From Fimbriimonadaceae bacterium (GTDB taxonomy: Bacteria; Armatimonadota; UBA10988), in contig JADZEX010000067.1 in NCBI GenBank assembly GCA_020850355.1, positions 1-64,000 of the forward strand: a DNA stretch of 64,000 nucleotides, given 5' to 3'. Shown piece after piece: positions 25,490 through 33,448 of the stretch. The notes below the pieces were generated by a model that searched no databases, had not been told where the DNA came from, and saw nothing but the letters and a program-made list of their open reading frames with translations. Every line of letters starts with the position of its first letter. The stretch's first letter is position 1. The position numbers and the translations under genes were made by a program.

Positions 25490-26500
25490 ATGTACTTGAC
25501 TTCCGAGAAGGTCGCCGTGCTCGGCGCGGCCGGCGCGATCGGCTCGAACTTGGTGCAGACGCTGCTGGCCAGCGGCACCGCCCACCAGATCGCGCTCTAC
25601 GACCCCTTTGCCACCGGCTTGGAGGGCACGGCCGAGGAGATTTGGCACTGCGGCTTTGCCGACCCGCGGATCACCTGGACCACCGACGTCGCCGAGGCAC
25701 TGGCGGGCGCCAGGTTCATCATCAGCTCGGGCGGGGCGCCCCGCAAGGACGGCATGACCCGCGAGGACCTGCTCCGCGGCAACTGCGAGATCGCCAAGGA
25801 GCTCGGCGAGAACATCAAGCGCTACGCGCCGCAGGCGGAGTTCGTGGTGGTGATCTTCAACCCGGCCGACATCACCGGGTTGACGGTGCTGGTCCATAGC
25901 GGCCTGCAGCCCGGCCGCGTCTCGACCCTCGCCGCGCTCGACAGCACGCGCCTGCAGACCGCTCTGGCGCAGCACTTCGGCGTGCTGCCGGAGGCCGTCA
26001 CTGGCTGCGCCACCTACGGCGGCCACGGCGAGAAGATGGCCGTCTTCAAGGGTGGCATCGCCGTCGCCGGGACCGCGCTGACCGCTGTCCTGGCCGGCGC
26101 CGCGGTGAACGGCCGGGCGCTCGACGCCACGGAGTGGGCGGCGATTGTCGAGCACGTCCGCGACGGTGGAGCCCGGATCATCAAGCTGCGCGGCCGCAGC
26201 AGCTTCCAGTCGCCCTCGCAGCAGAGCATCTTCATGCTCCGCGGCTACCTCGGGCAGCCCTACAGCCTGCCCTGCGGGGCCTATCTCGACCGCGATCCGT
26301 GGCACCACGTGATGATGGCGATGCCGACCACCTTCGGGCCGCAAGGCCTGGAGTGGACCGCGCCGACCGGCGACGCCGCCGATCTGGCGGCGCTCCAGGA
26401 CAGCTACCAGCATGTCGCCGCGCTGCGGGACCAGGTGATTGGCATGGGCCTGCTGCCGCCGCTGGCCGACTGGGGCAAGGTCAACCCGCACCTCGGCTGA
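25490..26500 (+). CDS. mdh: Malate/lactate dehydrogenase family protein, probably malate dehydrogenase
   Basis: The ATG at 25490 is preceded by GGAGGAG. The Rossmann start is [19 protein letters not shown]; the substrate loop reads [20 protein letters not shown] with two Arg residues, then [20 protein letters not shown] and the catalytic-His block [14 protein letters not shown]. The Arg-rich loop and NPAD favour malate over lactate. It would interconvert malate and oxaloacetate with NAD. The 336 residues are slightly longer than bacterial MDH (310-330), with insertions near the C-terminal [11 protein letters not shown]. It ends at a strong terminator. Confidence 0.85.
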   Translation: MYLTSEKVAVLGAAGAIGSNLVQTLLASGTAHQIALYDPFATGLEGTAEEIWHCGFADPRITWTTDVAEALAGARFIISSGGAPRKDGMTREDLLRGNCEIAKELGENIKRYAPQAEFVVVIFNPADITGLTVLVHSGLQPGRVSTLAALDSTRLQTALAQHFGVLPEAVTGCATYGGHGEKMAVFKGGIAVAGTALTAVLAGAAVNGRALDATEWAAIVEHVRDGGARIIKLRGRSSFQSPSQQSIFMLRGYLGQPYSLPCGAYLDRDPWHHVMMAMPTTFGPQGLEWTAPTGDAADLAALQDSYQHVAALRDQVIGMGLLPPLADWGKVNPHLG

Positions 26501-26519
26501 TCGCAGGCCAGAATCAACA

Positions 26520-26556
26520 CAACGCGCCAGCCGTGGTCGTCGCGGCTGGCGCGTTG
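26520..26556. terminator. Bidirectional terminator between mdh and grpE
   Basis: A perfect 14-bp stem (CAACGCGCCAGCCG / CGGCTGGCGCGTTG) with a nine-base loop lies 20 bases after the mdh stop and 23 bases from the end of the convergent grpE. A short GTTG/CTTG follows instead of a T-run. Confidence 0.8.
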
Positions 26557-26578
26557 CTTGGGTCCGACGCGCGCAGGT

Positions 26579-27202
26579 TCAGGCGGACTCGTCGAGCGGT
26601 TCGTAGGCCACCGCCACGCGGGCTGGTCGGATCACCCGGCCGTGGAGCCGGAAGCCCTTCTCCAGGACCGCCGCGATGGCGCCATCGGCGAGCTCTGCGG
26701 TGGCCGGCTGCCGCAGCATCGCCTCGTGCAGCTCGGGATCGAAAGGCTCGCCGACGGCGGCGGGGATCTCCTCGACGCCGTTGCCGTTGAGGAAGTTGCC
26801 GAGTTGGCGCGCCACCAGGTCCAACCCGCGCGCCATCGACTCCACGGTGGCGTCCTCGGTCGCCGCCTGCAACCCGCGCGAGGCGCTGTCGAGGACCGGC
26901 AGCAGCTCCATGATGAAGCGCTCGTTGGCCCGCTGCACCGCCACGCGCTGCTGCTCGGTCGCCCGCTTGCGCTGGTTGTCGGCCTCCGCCAGCGCCCGCA
27001 GATAGCGGTCGTGCCAGTCGGGCTCTGCCGCGACTGCCGCCAGTTCCACCTCGACCGGATCGTCGGCTGCCGGCTCCACCGGCTCCAGGTCGACGCCGGC
27101 CTCGGCCGCCGCCGCGGTGGGCGGCTCGGGCGACGTGCTGGGGACGCGAGTGCCCGGCGGCACCCAGATGCCATCAAACTGCTGCGGACCGTTCCCGGCC
27201 AT
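26579..27202 (-). CDS. grpE: GrpE nucleotide exchange factor
   Basis: The acidic, Pro/Ala-rich N-terminus (about 60 residues) is followed by the long coiled coil (RYLRALAEADNQRKRATEQQ, ANERFIMELLPVLDSASRGL) and the C-terminal beta domain with its signature (EKGFRLHGRVIRPARVAVA). GrpE releases ADP from DnaK in the heat-shock chaperone cycle. No dnaK or dnaJ lies nearby, which is unusual because grpE is often beside them. It follows the DAHP synthase gene on the same strand by 28 bases and has GGAGGAGG before the start. Confidence 0.95.
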   Translation of the reverse strand: MAGNGPQQFDGIWVPPGTRVPSTSPEPPTAAAAEAGVDLEPVEPAADDPVEVELAAVAAEPDWHDRYLRALAEADNQRKRATEQQRVAVQRANERFIMELLPVLDSASRGLQAATEDATVESMARGLDLVARQLGNFLNGNGVEEIPAAVGEPFDPELHEAMLRQPATAELADGAIAAVLEKGFRLHGRVIRPARVAVAYEPLDESA

Positions 27203-27230
27203 CGATCCTCCTCCGTCGGGTCGGCTGCCC

Positions 27231-28232
27231 TCAGTAGGCGTAGCGCGGCACCTGGTCGAGCCCAGCCATCAGCTTCTCGAACGCTGGGAAGTCCAGCGAT
27301 TGCGCGCCATCGCTGACGGCTTTCGAGGGGTTGGGGTGGATTTCCAGCATCAGCATGTCGGCCCCGGCCGCGACCGCCGCCCAGGTGATCGGTGGCACCA
27401 GGTCGCGGTCGCCGACCGCGTGCGACGGGTCGATCGCCACCGGCAGGTGCGTCAGGCGCTTCAACACGGGCACGGCGTTGATGTCCAGGGTGTTGCGGGT
27501 GGCCGTCTCGAAGGTCCGGATGCCGCGCTCGCAGAGCACGATCTTGTCGTTGCCCTGACTGGCGATGTACTCAGCGGCGTTCAGGAACTCGTCGATGGTC
27601 GCCGCCAGTCCGCGCTTCAGGAAGACCGGGCGGTCGCACTTGCCGACCTCGAACAGCAGCGCGAAGTTCTGCATGTTGCGGGCGCCGATTTGCAGCATGT
27701 CGCAGTACTCGGCGCAGACCTCGACGTTGCGGGGGTCCATCACCTCGCTGACGATGGCCAGCCCGGTCCGGCGGCGCGCCTCGGCCAGCAGTTGCAGGCC
27801 TTCGACCCCCATGCCCTGGAAGCTGTAAGGCGAGCTGCGCGGTTTGAAGGCCCCGCCGCGCAGCATCGTGGCGCCGGAACGCTTGACGACCTCGGCGCAG
27901 GCCAGGATCTGCTCTTCGTTCTCGACGGCACAGGGCCCCGCCGCGACGGTGATGGTCGGGCCGCCGACCAAGGCGCCGCCGCAGTCGAAGCTGGACGGCT
28001 CGCGCTGCGCCTTGGCGACGAGCTTGTAAGGCTGGTCGATCAACTGCACCTTGGCGACGCCGTCGAACGACTCGAAGTGTTCCTTGAGCTGCCCGGGGTG
28101 CTTGCCAACGACGGCCACCACACTGAGGTGGGCGCCGATGATGGGGTGCGGGGTGAACCCGCAACGCTCGACTTCGGCGATTACCGCCTGCGTCTGTGCG
28201 GGCGAGGCGCCCGTTTCCATGATCACAATCAC
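27231..28232 (-). CDS. aroF: 3-deoxy-7-phosphoheptulonate synthase (DAHP synthase, type I beta)
   Basis: A ferredoxin-like regulatory N-terminus (MIVIMETGASPAQTQAV, about 70 residues) precedes the TIM barrel with AAGPCAVENEEQI, GGAFKPRSSPYSFQG, SEVMDPRNVE, LKRGLAATIDEFLNAAEYI, LCERGIRTFE, AIDPSHAVGDRD and LEIHPNPSKAVSDGAQSL. It condenses phosphoenolpyruvate and erythrose 4-phosphate, the first step of the shikimate pathway; the N-terminal domain commonly gives feedback control by Tyr or Phe. The start codon is GTG and overlaps the mnmA stop by four bases (GTGA). The pheA gene at 58.6 kb belongs to the same pathway. Confidence 0.95.
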   Translation of the reverse strand: MIVIMETGASPAQTQAVIAEVERCGFTPHPIIGAHLSVVAVVGKHPGQLKEHFESFDGVAKVQLIDQPYKLVAKAQREPSSFDCGGALVGGPTITVAAGPCAVENEEQILACAEVVKRSGATMLRGGAFKPRSSPYSFQGMGVEGLQLLAEARRRTGLAIVSEVMDPRNVEVCAEYCDMLQIGARNMQNFALLFEVGKCDRPVFLKRGLAATIDEFLNAAEYIASQGNDKIVLCERGIRTFETATRNTLDINAVPVLKRLTHLPVAIDPSHAVGDRDLVPPITWAAVAAGADMLMLEIHPNPSKAVSDGAQSLDFPAFEKLMAGLDQVPRYAY

Positions 28233-29329
28233 GAGACTGACCCTTCCAGGGGTACGGCCGCAATCACGCCTCCGGCCAGCACCCGATCCTCCCCATCATA
28301 CAACACCGCCGCCTGACCCGGCGCGATTCCCCGCAGTGGTTCGTCGAAGGTCAACTCGGCGCTGCTCCCGGTGACCTCGTAGCGCACGGCCACCGGCGCC
28401 ATGTGGGCCCGCAACTGGGCCGCGGCGCGGCCGGCGGGGTGGGGCGCGGCGCTGACCCAGTGCCAGGCCTCGACCTGGCAGCGCCGCCGGCCGGTGGCCG
28501 CGGTGGGGGCCACCACCACCTCGTTGCGGTCCGCCCGCAGCTCCACCACGAACAACCGCTCGCCGGTCGCCAGGCCGAGCCCGTGGCGCTGGCCGATGGT
28601 GAAGCCCGGCAGGCCCTGGTGTTGCCCGAGCACCGTCCCGGCCAGATCGACGATCGGTCCCGGCCGGACCGCCTGCGGCGCCTGACGCCGCACAAACTCG
28701 GCGTGCTGCCCGGCGGCCACGAAACAGATCTCCTGGCTCTCCGGCTTCGCCGCCACGGGCAGCCCCAGGGCGGTGGCCAGCTCGCGGATCTGCGGCTTGG
28801 TGTAAGCCCCCAGCGGGAACCGCGCCAGCGCCAGTTGCGGCTGCGTCAGCGGGTAGAGCACATACGACTGGTCCTTCGCCGCGTCCCGCCCGCGGCGCAG
28901 CTCCCAGCGGCCCGCCGCGGCCTGCCACTGCGCCTGGGCGTAGTGCCCGGTCGCGATGCAGTCGCAGCCCAGCGCCTGGGCCTGCTCCAAGAACGTGGCG
29001 AACTTGATGTGCTGGTTGCAGCGAATGCACGGATTCGGCGTCCGGCCGCGGGTGTACTCGGCCACGAAGTCGGCGATCACCAGCCGCTCGAACTCCGCCC
29101 CGTGGTTCAGCACATGATGCGGGATGCCCAGCCGGTCGGCGACGCGGCGGGCGTCGTGGACCTCGCTCAAGCCACAGCAAGCCCGGCTGGCCTCCCAGTC
29201 GCCGTGGCTGGAGCCGAGCCGCATCGTGAAGCCGTGGACCTCGTAACCCTGCCGGCAGAGCAGCGCCGCGGCGACGGCGCTGTCGACGCCGCCACTCATC
29301 GCCACCGCCACCCGTTGCCCAACAGCCAT
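28229..29329 (-). CDS. mnmA: tRNA-specific 2-thiouridylase
   Basis: The ATG at 29329 begins at the family N-terminus MAVGQRVAVAMSGGVDSAVA, the PP-loop. The two catalytic cysteines are in TPNPCIRCNQHIKF and ESQEICFVAAGQH; KDQSYVLYPL and GFTIGQRHGLGLATGE follow. MnmA adds sulfur to U34 of tRNAs for Lys, Glu and Gln. The 366 residues are normal. Longer upstream extensions are possible in frame but lack homology. It overlaps the DAHP synthase start by four bases, an uncommon pairing. Confidence 0.95.
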   Translation of the reverse strand: MAVGQRVAVAMSGGVDSAVAAALLCRQGYEVHGFTMRLGSSHGDWEASRACCGLSEVHDARRVADRLGIPHHVLNHGAEFERLVIADFVAEYTRGRTPNPCIRCNQHIKFATFLEQAQALGCDCIATGHYAQAQWQAAAGRWELRRGRDAAKDQSYVLYPLTQPQLALARFPLGAYTKPQIRELATALGLPVAAKPESQEICFVAAGQHAEFVRRQAPQAVRPGPIVDLAGTVLGQHQGLPGFTIGQRHGLGLATGERLFVVELRADRNEVVVAPTAATGRRRCQVEAWHWVSAAPHPAGRAAAQLRAHMAPVAVRYEVTGSSAELTFDEPLRGIAPGQAAVLYDGEDRVLAGGVIAAVPLEGSVS

Positions 29330-29335
29330 GGCCTC

Positions 29336-29413
29336 ATGGTTGGTGGGAAGCCGCGATCCGTCAAGGCGCGCTGGCTGGCGGTGCTTGACGGCGGCCGGCT
29401 GAGCGGGCAGACT
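29336..29413. promoter_or_regulatory. Back-to-back TTGACG promoters between mnmA and the DinB-like gene
   Basis: Plus strand: TTGACG (29385-29390), 17 bases, CAGACT (29408-29413). Minus strand: TTGACG (29364-29359), 17 bases, AACCAT (29341-29336), which would start transcription at or next to the mnmA ATG and give a leaderless mRNA. The -35 boxes are good, the -10 boxes weak. Confidence 0.3.
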
Positions 29414-29429
29414 TGCGCTGGAGAACCTG

Positions 29430-29927
29430 ATGACCCGCGACGAGGTGCGCCACCTCTGGGGCCTCACCGCCAGTGCGATTGTGGCCAAGGCCAAGCTGCT
29501 GGACGAGGCCACGCCGAAGCTGGACGAGCCGTTTTGGAGTGGCACCTTCGACGGACCGCAGGGCCCGCTCGAAGAGCAGGCGATGACCCTGCGAGAGACC
29601 TTGGTGCATCTCTGCATCGCCCTCTGGGAGGTCCCCCGGGCGTTGGTCGAGGGCACTGGCTTCGAGCCGGTCAAGGAGGCTTCGGCCGCGCTCCAGGGCA
29701 GCTCCATCGCCAACCTGCAGGCGGCCCTGGCCGAGCGCGAGGCGAAGCTGCTGGCGTGGCTCGAGACGCTCAGCACGGAGCGCCTGGCGGAGGTCGTCGA
29801 GACGCCCCTGGGGGCCAAGTCGGTCGGTGAAGTGCTGCTCTTCACTGCCCTCCACGCGACGCATCACAAGGGGCAGTTGATGCAGTTGCTGCGCCTCAGC
29901 GGGGTGCGGCCCGGTCGCTTTTTCTGA
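29430..29927 (+). CDS. DinB-family four-helix protein
   Basis: The 165 residues fit a DinB-like four-helix bundle with the three metal-binding His positions: LRETLVHLCIALW for the first, and ALHATHHKGQLMQLLRLSG for the last two. DinB-like proteins belong to the DinB/YfiT superfamily that includes metal-dependent thiol transferases; the substrate of this one is unknown. It is divergent from mnmA and followed after 20 bases by a Trm112-like gene. Confidence 0.8.
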   Translation: MTRDEVRHLWGLTASAIVAKAKLLDEATPKLDEPFWSGTFDGPQGPLEEQAMTLRETLVHLCIALWEVPRALVEGTGFEPVKEASAALQGSSIANLQAALAEREAKLLAWLETLSTERLAEVVETPLGAKSVGEVLLFTALHATHHKGQLMQLLRLSGVRPGRFF

Positions 29928-29947
29928 GTCGGGTGAAGGAGCTGGGC

Positions 29948-30205
29948 ATGGCTCTCGATGCGGAACTGCTGGCGATCCTGGTGTGTCCCGAGACGCACCA
30001 GCCGCTGACCGTGGCGGCCGATGAGCTGGTCGCCAACCTGAACTCCCAGATCGCTGCCGGCAGCCTGGTCAGTCGGAGCGGTGAGACCATTACCGAACCG
30101 CTCGACGGCGGCCTGGTGCGGCAGGATGGCACCGTGCTCTACCCGGTGCGCGACGAGATCCCCGAGATGCTGATCGACAGTCAGATCGCCCTCCCGCCGG
30201 CCTGA
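29948..30205 (+). CDS. Trm112-family small protein lacking the usual cysteines
   Basis: The ATG at 29948 has AAGGAG eight bases ahead. The 85 residues follow the Trm112 pattern: LLAILVCPETHQPLTVA, VLYPVRDEIPEMLIDSQI. Standard Trm112 zinc-ribbon proteins have CPxCK and a further Cys pair; here only one Cys remains (VCPETH). In bacteria these small proteins have no settled role; eukaryotic Trm112 activates methyltransferases. Spacing of 27 bases to the next gene suggests co-transcription. Confidence 0.75.
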   Translation: MALDAELLAILVCPETHQPLTVAADELVANLNSQIAAGSLVSRSGETITEPLDGGLVRQDGTVLYPVRDEIPEMLIDSQIALPPA

Positions 30206-30231
30206 GCCGGCGGGAGCCGCGGAGGGGCGCC

Positions 30232-32652
30232 ATGACCTGGTTCGCGGTGGCCTGTCTGCTGACCCTCGCCGAGACCCCGGCCTGGGTGCCCCTGGCGCCC
30301 TGCGAGGCCGGCGACGAGCCGTGGGGCGGCAGCAACGCCCCCGGCCCCGCGCCGCCGCGCGACGGGCAGCCGGTGACCGCCCTCCGACTCGGCCTCGGGC
30401 GCACCCCGGTGGTCGATTCGCCGGCCCTCTTGCAGGGCTGGCAGGAGGTCGCGGCGCTGCGCTTCTGGCTGCACAACGCCGAGCCGCGGAGCTGGTCGCT
30501 GGCGCTGATTCTGGTCGGCACCGGCAACGGCTACCAACTGACCACCGTGCCGCTCGACTTCGCCGGCTGGCGGCAGATCACCTTGCCCATCGAGTCCTTC
30601 AAGCAAGTCCGTGAAGCGACCCTGCGCGAGGCCCAGCGGTTCGGGTTCCGCGCCCAGGGCTACGGTCAGCCCGCGCTGTCGCCGGAGCTGGTGCTCTGGT
30701 TCGACCAGCTCGAAGTGCAACCGCGGCCGGGAAGCAAGCTCGTGTTGACCAATAGCCTCGAGGCCAACGAAGCCGCCTGGCGCAAGCTGGCCGCCGAGGG
30801 CAATGCGCTCGCCGCGTTGCTGGCCGCGGCCTACGCCCAGCCGCTGCCGAGCTTCAGCGCGCCGGAGCCACCGACCAATGCCTGGACCTACCGCGGCGTG
30901 GCCGAGCGGCTGCTCAGTCTGACCTGGGCCGCGACCGACCCGGCCTCCCCGCACCGCGGGCGGGCCGACCTGGTCGATCACGCCGTGGCGGTCACCAGTT
31001 GGCTGGTCGCGCGGGCGGATCCTGAAGGCTGGTGGTGGCAGCCGGGCACGCTCACCGGCGACCCGAACGTCAACCGCTTCACCCTCGGGCCGCTGCTGGA
31101 CGCCGTGCGGGGGCTCCGCACCACCGCGGCCGGCGCCGCTGCCTGGCCGCGCTGGCAGGATCGCCTGAACGCCTGCGTCGAGTTGCAGCGACGCGCCTAC
31201 CAGGGCCAGGTGGCCTGGGACTGGGGTGGGCTGGCGGCTGGCGAGTACGCCAACCAGGATGTCTACTACGTGCTCCTGATGGAGCTCAGCGCGCAGCTCT
31301 GGGAGCGGCCGGCGGACCGGCAGTTGGCCCGCGAGATGTTGCGCCGGGTGGCCAGCAACCTGCTGCCCGACGGCGCGATCCACTACATTGGCGTCGAGAT
31401 GGAGTCGCCGATTTACCATGCGCTGGACCTGATCATCATCGGGCGGTACGCCACCCTGACCGCCGACCCGGCGGCGCTGCAACTGCTCCGCGACACCAGC
31501 AGCTACTACCCGCTGACCTGTTCGGCCGAGGGCTATCCCGAGAGCTGGAGCGACGTCTGGTGGAAGCAGAACTGGGGCTTGCCCTGGCGCGACGGCCTGA
31601 TCGTCGCCGCCGGCGCAATCGCTGACGCCCGCCACCGGCACCTGCTGTGGCAGAACCTGCGGCGCCAGCCGCCGGCGCTGCAGGACCTCGGGACGACCTA
31701 CGCGCTGCCCTACTGGCCGGGCCTCGACCAGGGCGCAGCGCCGCCGGCCCGGTGGGTCGCCGCCGACCGCAACATCCGTGGTCTGCGGGGCCGGCAGGAC
31801 GACTGGTACTTCGGCGTCACCCAGGGCCGCGGTCTGCGCAACAGCTTCGTCGGCGCGATGCTCACGGCGCCAGCACGCTTGCAGCCGCTGCTGGCCGCCT
31901 TCCGAGGGGCGCAGGTCGAGGTGGCGGTGAGCGACCAGCCGCGCGGGAACCTGACCCTTTCGCAGATCGACGACCGTACCGCCCTGGCCCGGCAGGGCGA
32001 CCAGGCCGTCGCGGTTGCGGTCCGCTACCGCCTGCAGCCGCGGTTGATCAATGGTGTGCCGACGCCCGCCACACCGGACACGCCGTGGCAGGTGACGCAG
32101 CTCTGGCGCGCCGCCGGCGACGGCATCGTCGGTGGCGTCGCCGTCGAGGCGGTCGCTGACACGCCGGCGCGGAGTGTCGTGGTGCGGCTGGCCCTGGGGC
32201 CGCAGCGACCGGTCGAGCTGGACGGCCAGTGGACCTGCGGGCCGCTGCAGATCAAGCTGCTACAGACCTTTGGGACGGTCTCGGTGCAGCCTGTGCCGCA
32301 CTACACCACGCCGTTGGAGCAGACCTGGCCGGGCTTGGAGCTGCGCGCCGAGCTGACCGGTGCACGGGCCGGCCAGCGCTGGTTGGCCGCCTGCTGGCTC
32401 GGCCCGCCCGGCGCCCAGCCGCCGCGGGAGTGGCTGTGGCTGCCGGCCGAGGCCGGCTTCGCTTGCCAGATGGCCGATGGTCGGCGGTGTGGTTTGTTGT
32501 ACAATCCCGGCAGCCGCGCCCGGACCGACCGCCTCCCCGGCGCCGCAGGGCTGGGCTGGCTGGGCGAAGAGGGTCGCCCGGTCGCCGGCCGCCAAGGCGC
32601 GGCTGGCTGGGAGTTTGAGACGCCGGCCGGGGGCTGTCTGCTCTGGCAGTAG
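30232..32652 (+). CDS. Secreted alpha/alpha-toroid plus beta-sandwich protein, polysaccharide-lyase-like
   Basis: The 806-residue protein has a signal peptide (MTWFAVACLLTLAETPAW). Residues 20-165 look like a carbohydrate-binding beta-sandwich (ALRFWLHNAEPRSWSLALIL, FAGWRQITLPIESF). Residues 190-520 are helical with Trp/Tyr-rich, lyase-like phrases: DPEGWWWQPGTLTGDPNVNR, YANQDVYYVLLMELSAQLWE, SSYYPLTCSAEGYPESWSDV. The C-terminal half is beta-rich (WYFGVTQGRGLRNSFVGAML, PWQVTQLWRAAGDGIVGGVA). This order (toroid then sandwich) recalls PL8-type or heparinase-like lyases, but I cannot identify catalytic Tyr, His or Asn with confidence. The next gene, an outer-membrane barrel, is 49 bases away. 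Confidence 0.6.
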   Translation: MTWFAVACLLTLAETPAWVPLAPCEAGDEPWGGSNAPGPAPPRDGQPVTALRLGLGRTPVVDSPALLQGWQEVAALRFWLHNAEPRSWSLALILVGTGNGYQLTTVPLDFAGWRQITLPIESFKQVREATLREAQRFGFRAQGYGQPALSPELVLWFDQLEVQPRPGSKLVLTNSLEANEAAWRKLAAEGNALAALLAAAYAQPLPSFSAPEPPTNAWTYRGVAERLLSLTWAATDPASPHRGRADLVDHAVAVTSWLVARADPEGWWWQPGTLTGDPNVNRFTLGPLLDAVRGLRTTAAGAAAWPRWQDRLNACVELQRRAYQGQVAWDWGGLAAGEYANQDVYYVLLMELSAQLWERPADRQLAREMLRRVASNLLPDGAIHYIGVEMESPIYHALDLIIIGRYATLTADPAALQLLRDTSSYYPLTCSAEGYPESWSDVWWKQNWGLPWRDGLIVAAGAIADARHRHLLWQNLRRQPPALQDLGTTYALPYWPGLDQGAAPPARWVAADRNIRGLRGRQDDWYFGVTQGRGLRNSFVGAMLTAPARLQPLLAAFRGAQVEVAVSDQPRGNLTLSQIDDRTALARQGDQAVAVAVRYRLQPRLINGVPTPATPDTPWQVTQLWRAAGDGIVGGVAVEAVADTPARSVVVRLALGPQRPVELDGQWTCGPLQIKLLQTFGTVSVQPVPHYTTPLEQTWPGLELRAELTGARAGQRWLAACWLGPPGAQPPREWLWLPAEAGFACQMADGRRCGLLYNPGSRARTDRLPGAAGLGWLGEEGRPVAGRQGAAGWEFETPAGGCLLWQ

Positions 32653-32701
32653 CCGAACCGGTGGGGGCGGCCGGCGGGGGACCCTAGAGGGGAGTGGTGT
32701 G

Positions 32702-33448
32702 ATGCGAACAGCGTGGTTGGTCTGGGTCTGTGTCGCCAGCCTGGCCAATGCCGCGACCGAGGGCGGGGCGACGGCTCAGGTCGAGGTCGGTCTGGTGGGC
32801 AACTACGTCCGGCGCGGCGAGCTGCTCGGCCCGGCTGGGGCAGTCGCCAGCCTGACCTGGCGCAAGAACCTCAGCGAGCTGTGGGACTTCCAGCTCAGCG
32901 CCAGCACCTACCTGCAACTGGACCAGGCGCAGGGCCTCGGTGACAGCGTCTACGATGTCGGCGTGGTAGTCCGCCCGAGTTGCCTGGGGCCGGCCACGCT
33001 GGCCTTGGGCTGGGTCTACAACGACCGCGACAACACGCCCGGCGACGGCAAGTTCCTGGGCGATGACACGAGCGAGTTCTACGTCGGGCTCGACTTCCCC
33101 CGCTGGCCAGGCCGGCCGTGGATCTACTGGAGCTACGACTACGACCGGGGCGACGGGCGCTACAACGACCTGGTCGGCAGCTACGTCACGCTCGGTGCGG
33201 CCCACACCTGGCCGATCGAGGGGGTTGGCAGTTTCGATCTCGGCGCCCGGCTGGGTCTCGACTGGGGGCGCGGCATCGACCTCTACAACGACCTGCTGAT
33301 CCGCACCGCCGTAAACTTTGACCTCGCCCCGGGTCTGACCTTCGGGCCGAGCGTCGACTGGTGGCTGCCGTCGCACCAGGTCAACCCCACGGCCCGCAGT
33401 CTGAAGCCGGTACTGGGTTGCGGCTTCCGTTACAGCGCCAGCTACTGA
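32702..33448 (+). CDS. Outer-membrane beta-barrel protein, porin-like
   Basis: The ATG at 32702 starts a signal peptide (MRTAWLVWVCVASLANAA). The 230-residue mature part alternates short amphipathic strands with Gly/Asp-rich turns (VEVGLVGNYVRRGELLG, FQLSASTYLQLDQAQG, PWIYWSYDYDRGDGRYN, SFDLGARLGLDWGRG) and ends in an aromatic strand finishing SASY, as in outer-membrane barrels. Probably about ten strands, possibly exporting or importing oligosaccharide released by its neighbour. It is the clearest sign of an outer membrane here. Its last seven bases overlap the end of the convergent MBL-fold gene. Confidence 0.75.
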   Translation: MRTAWLVWVCVASLANAATEGGATAQVEVGLVGNYVRRGELLGPAGAVASLTWRKNLSELWDFQLSASTYLQLDQAQGLGDSVYDVGVVVRPSCLGPATLALGWVYNDRDNTPGDGKFLGDDTSEFYVGLDFPRWPGRPWIYWSYDYDRGDGRYNDLVGSYVTLGAAHTWPIEGVGSFDLGARLGLDWGRGIDLYNDLLIRTAVNFDLAPGLTFGPSVDWWLPSHQVNPTARSLKPVLGCGFRYSASY

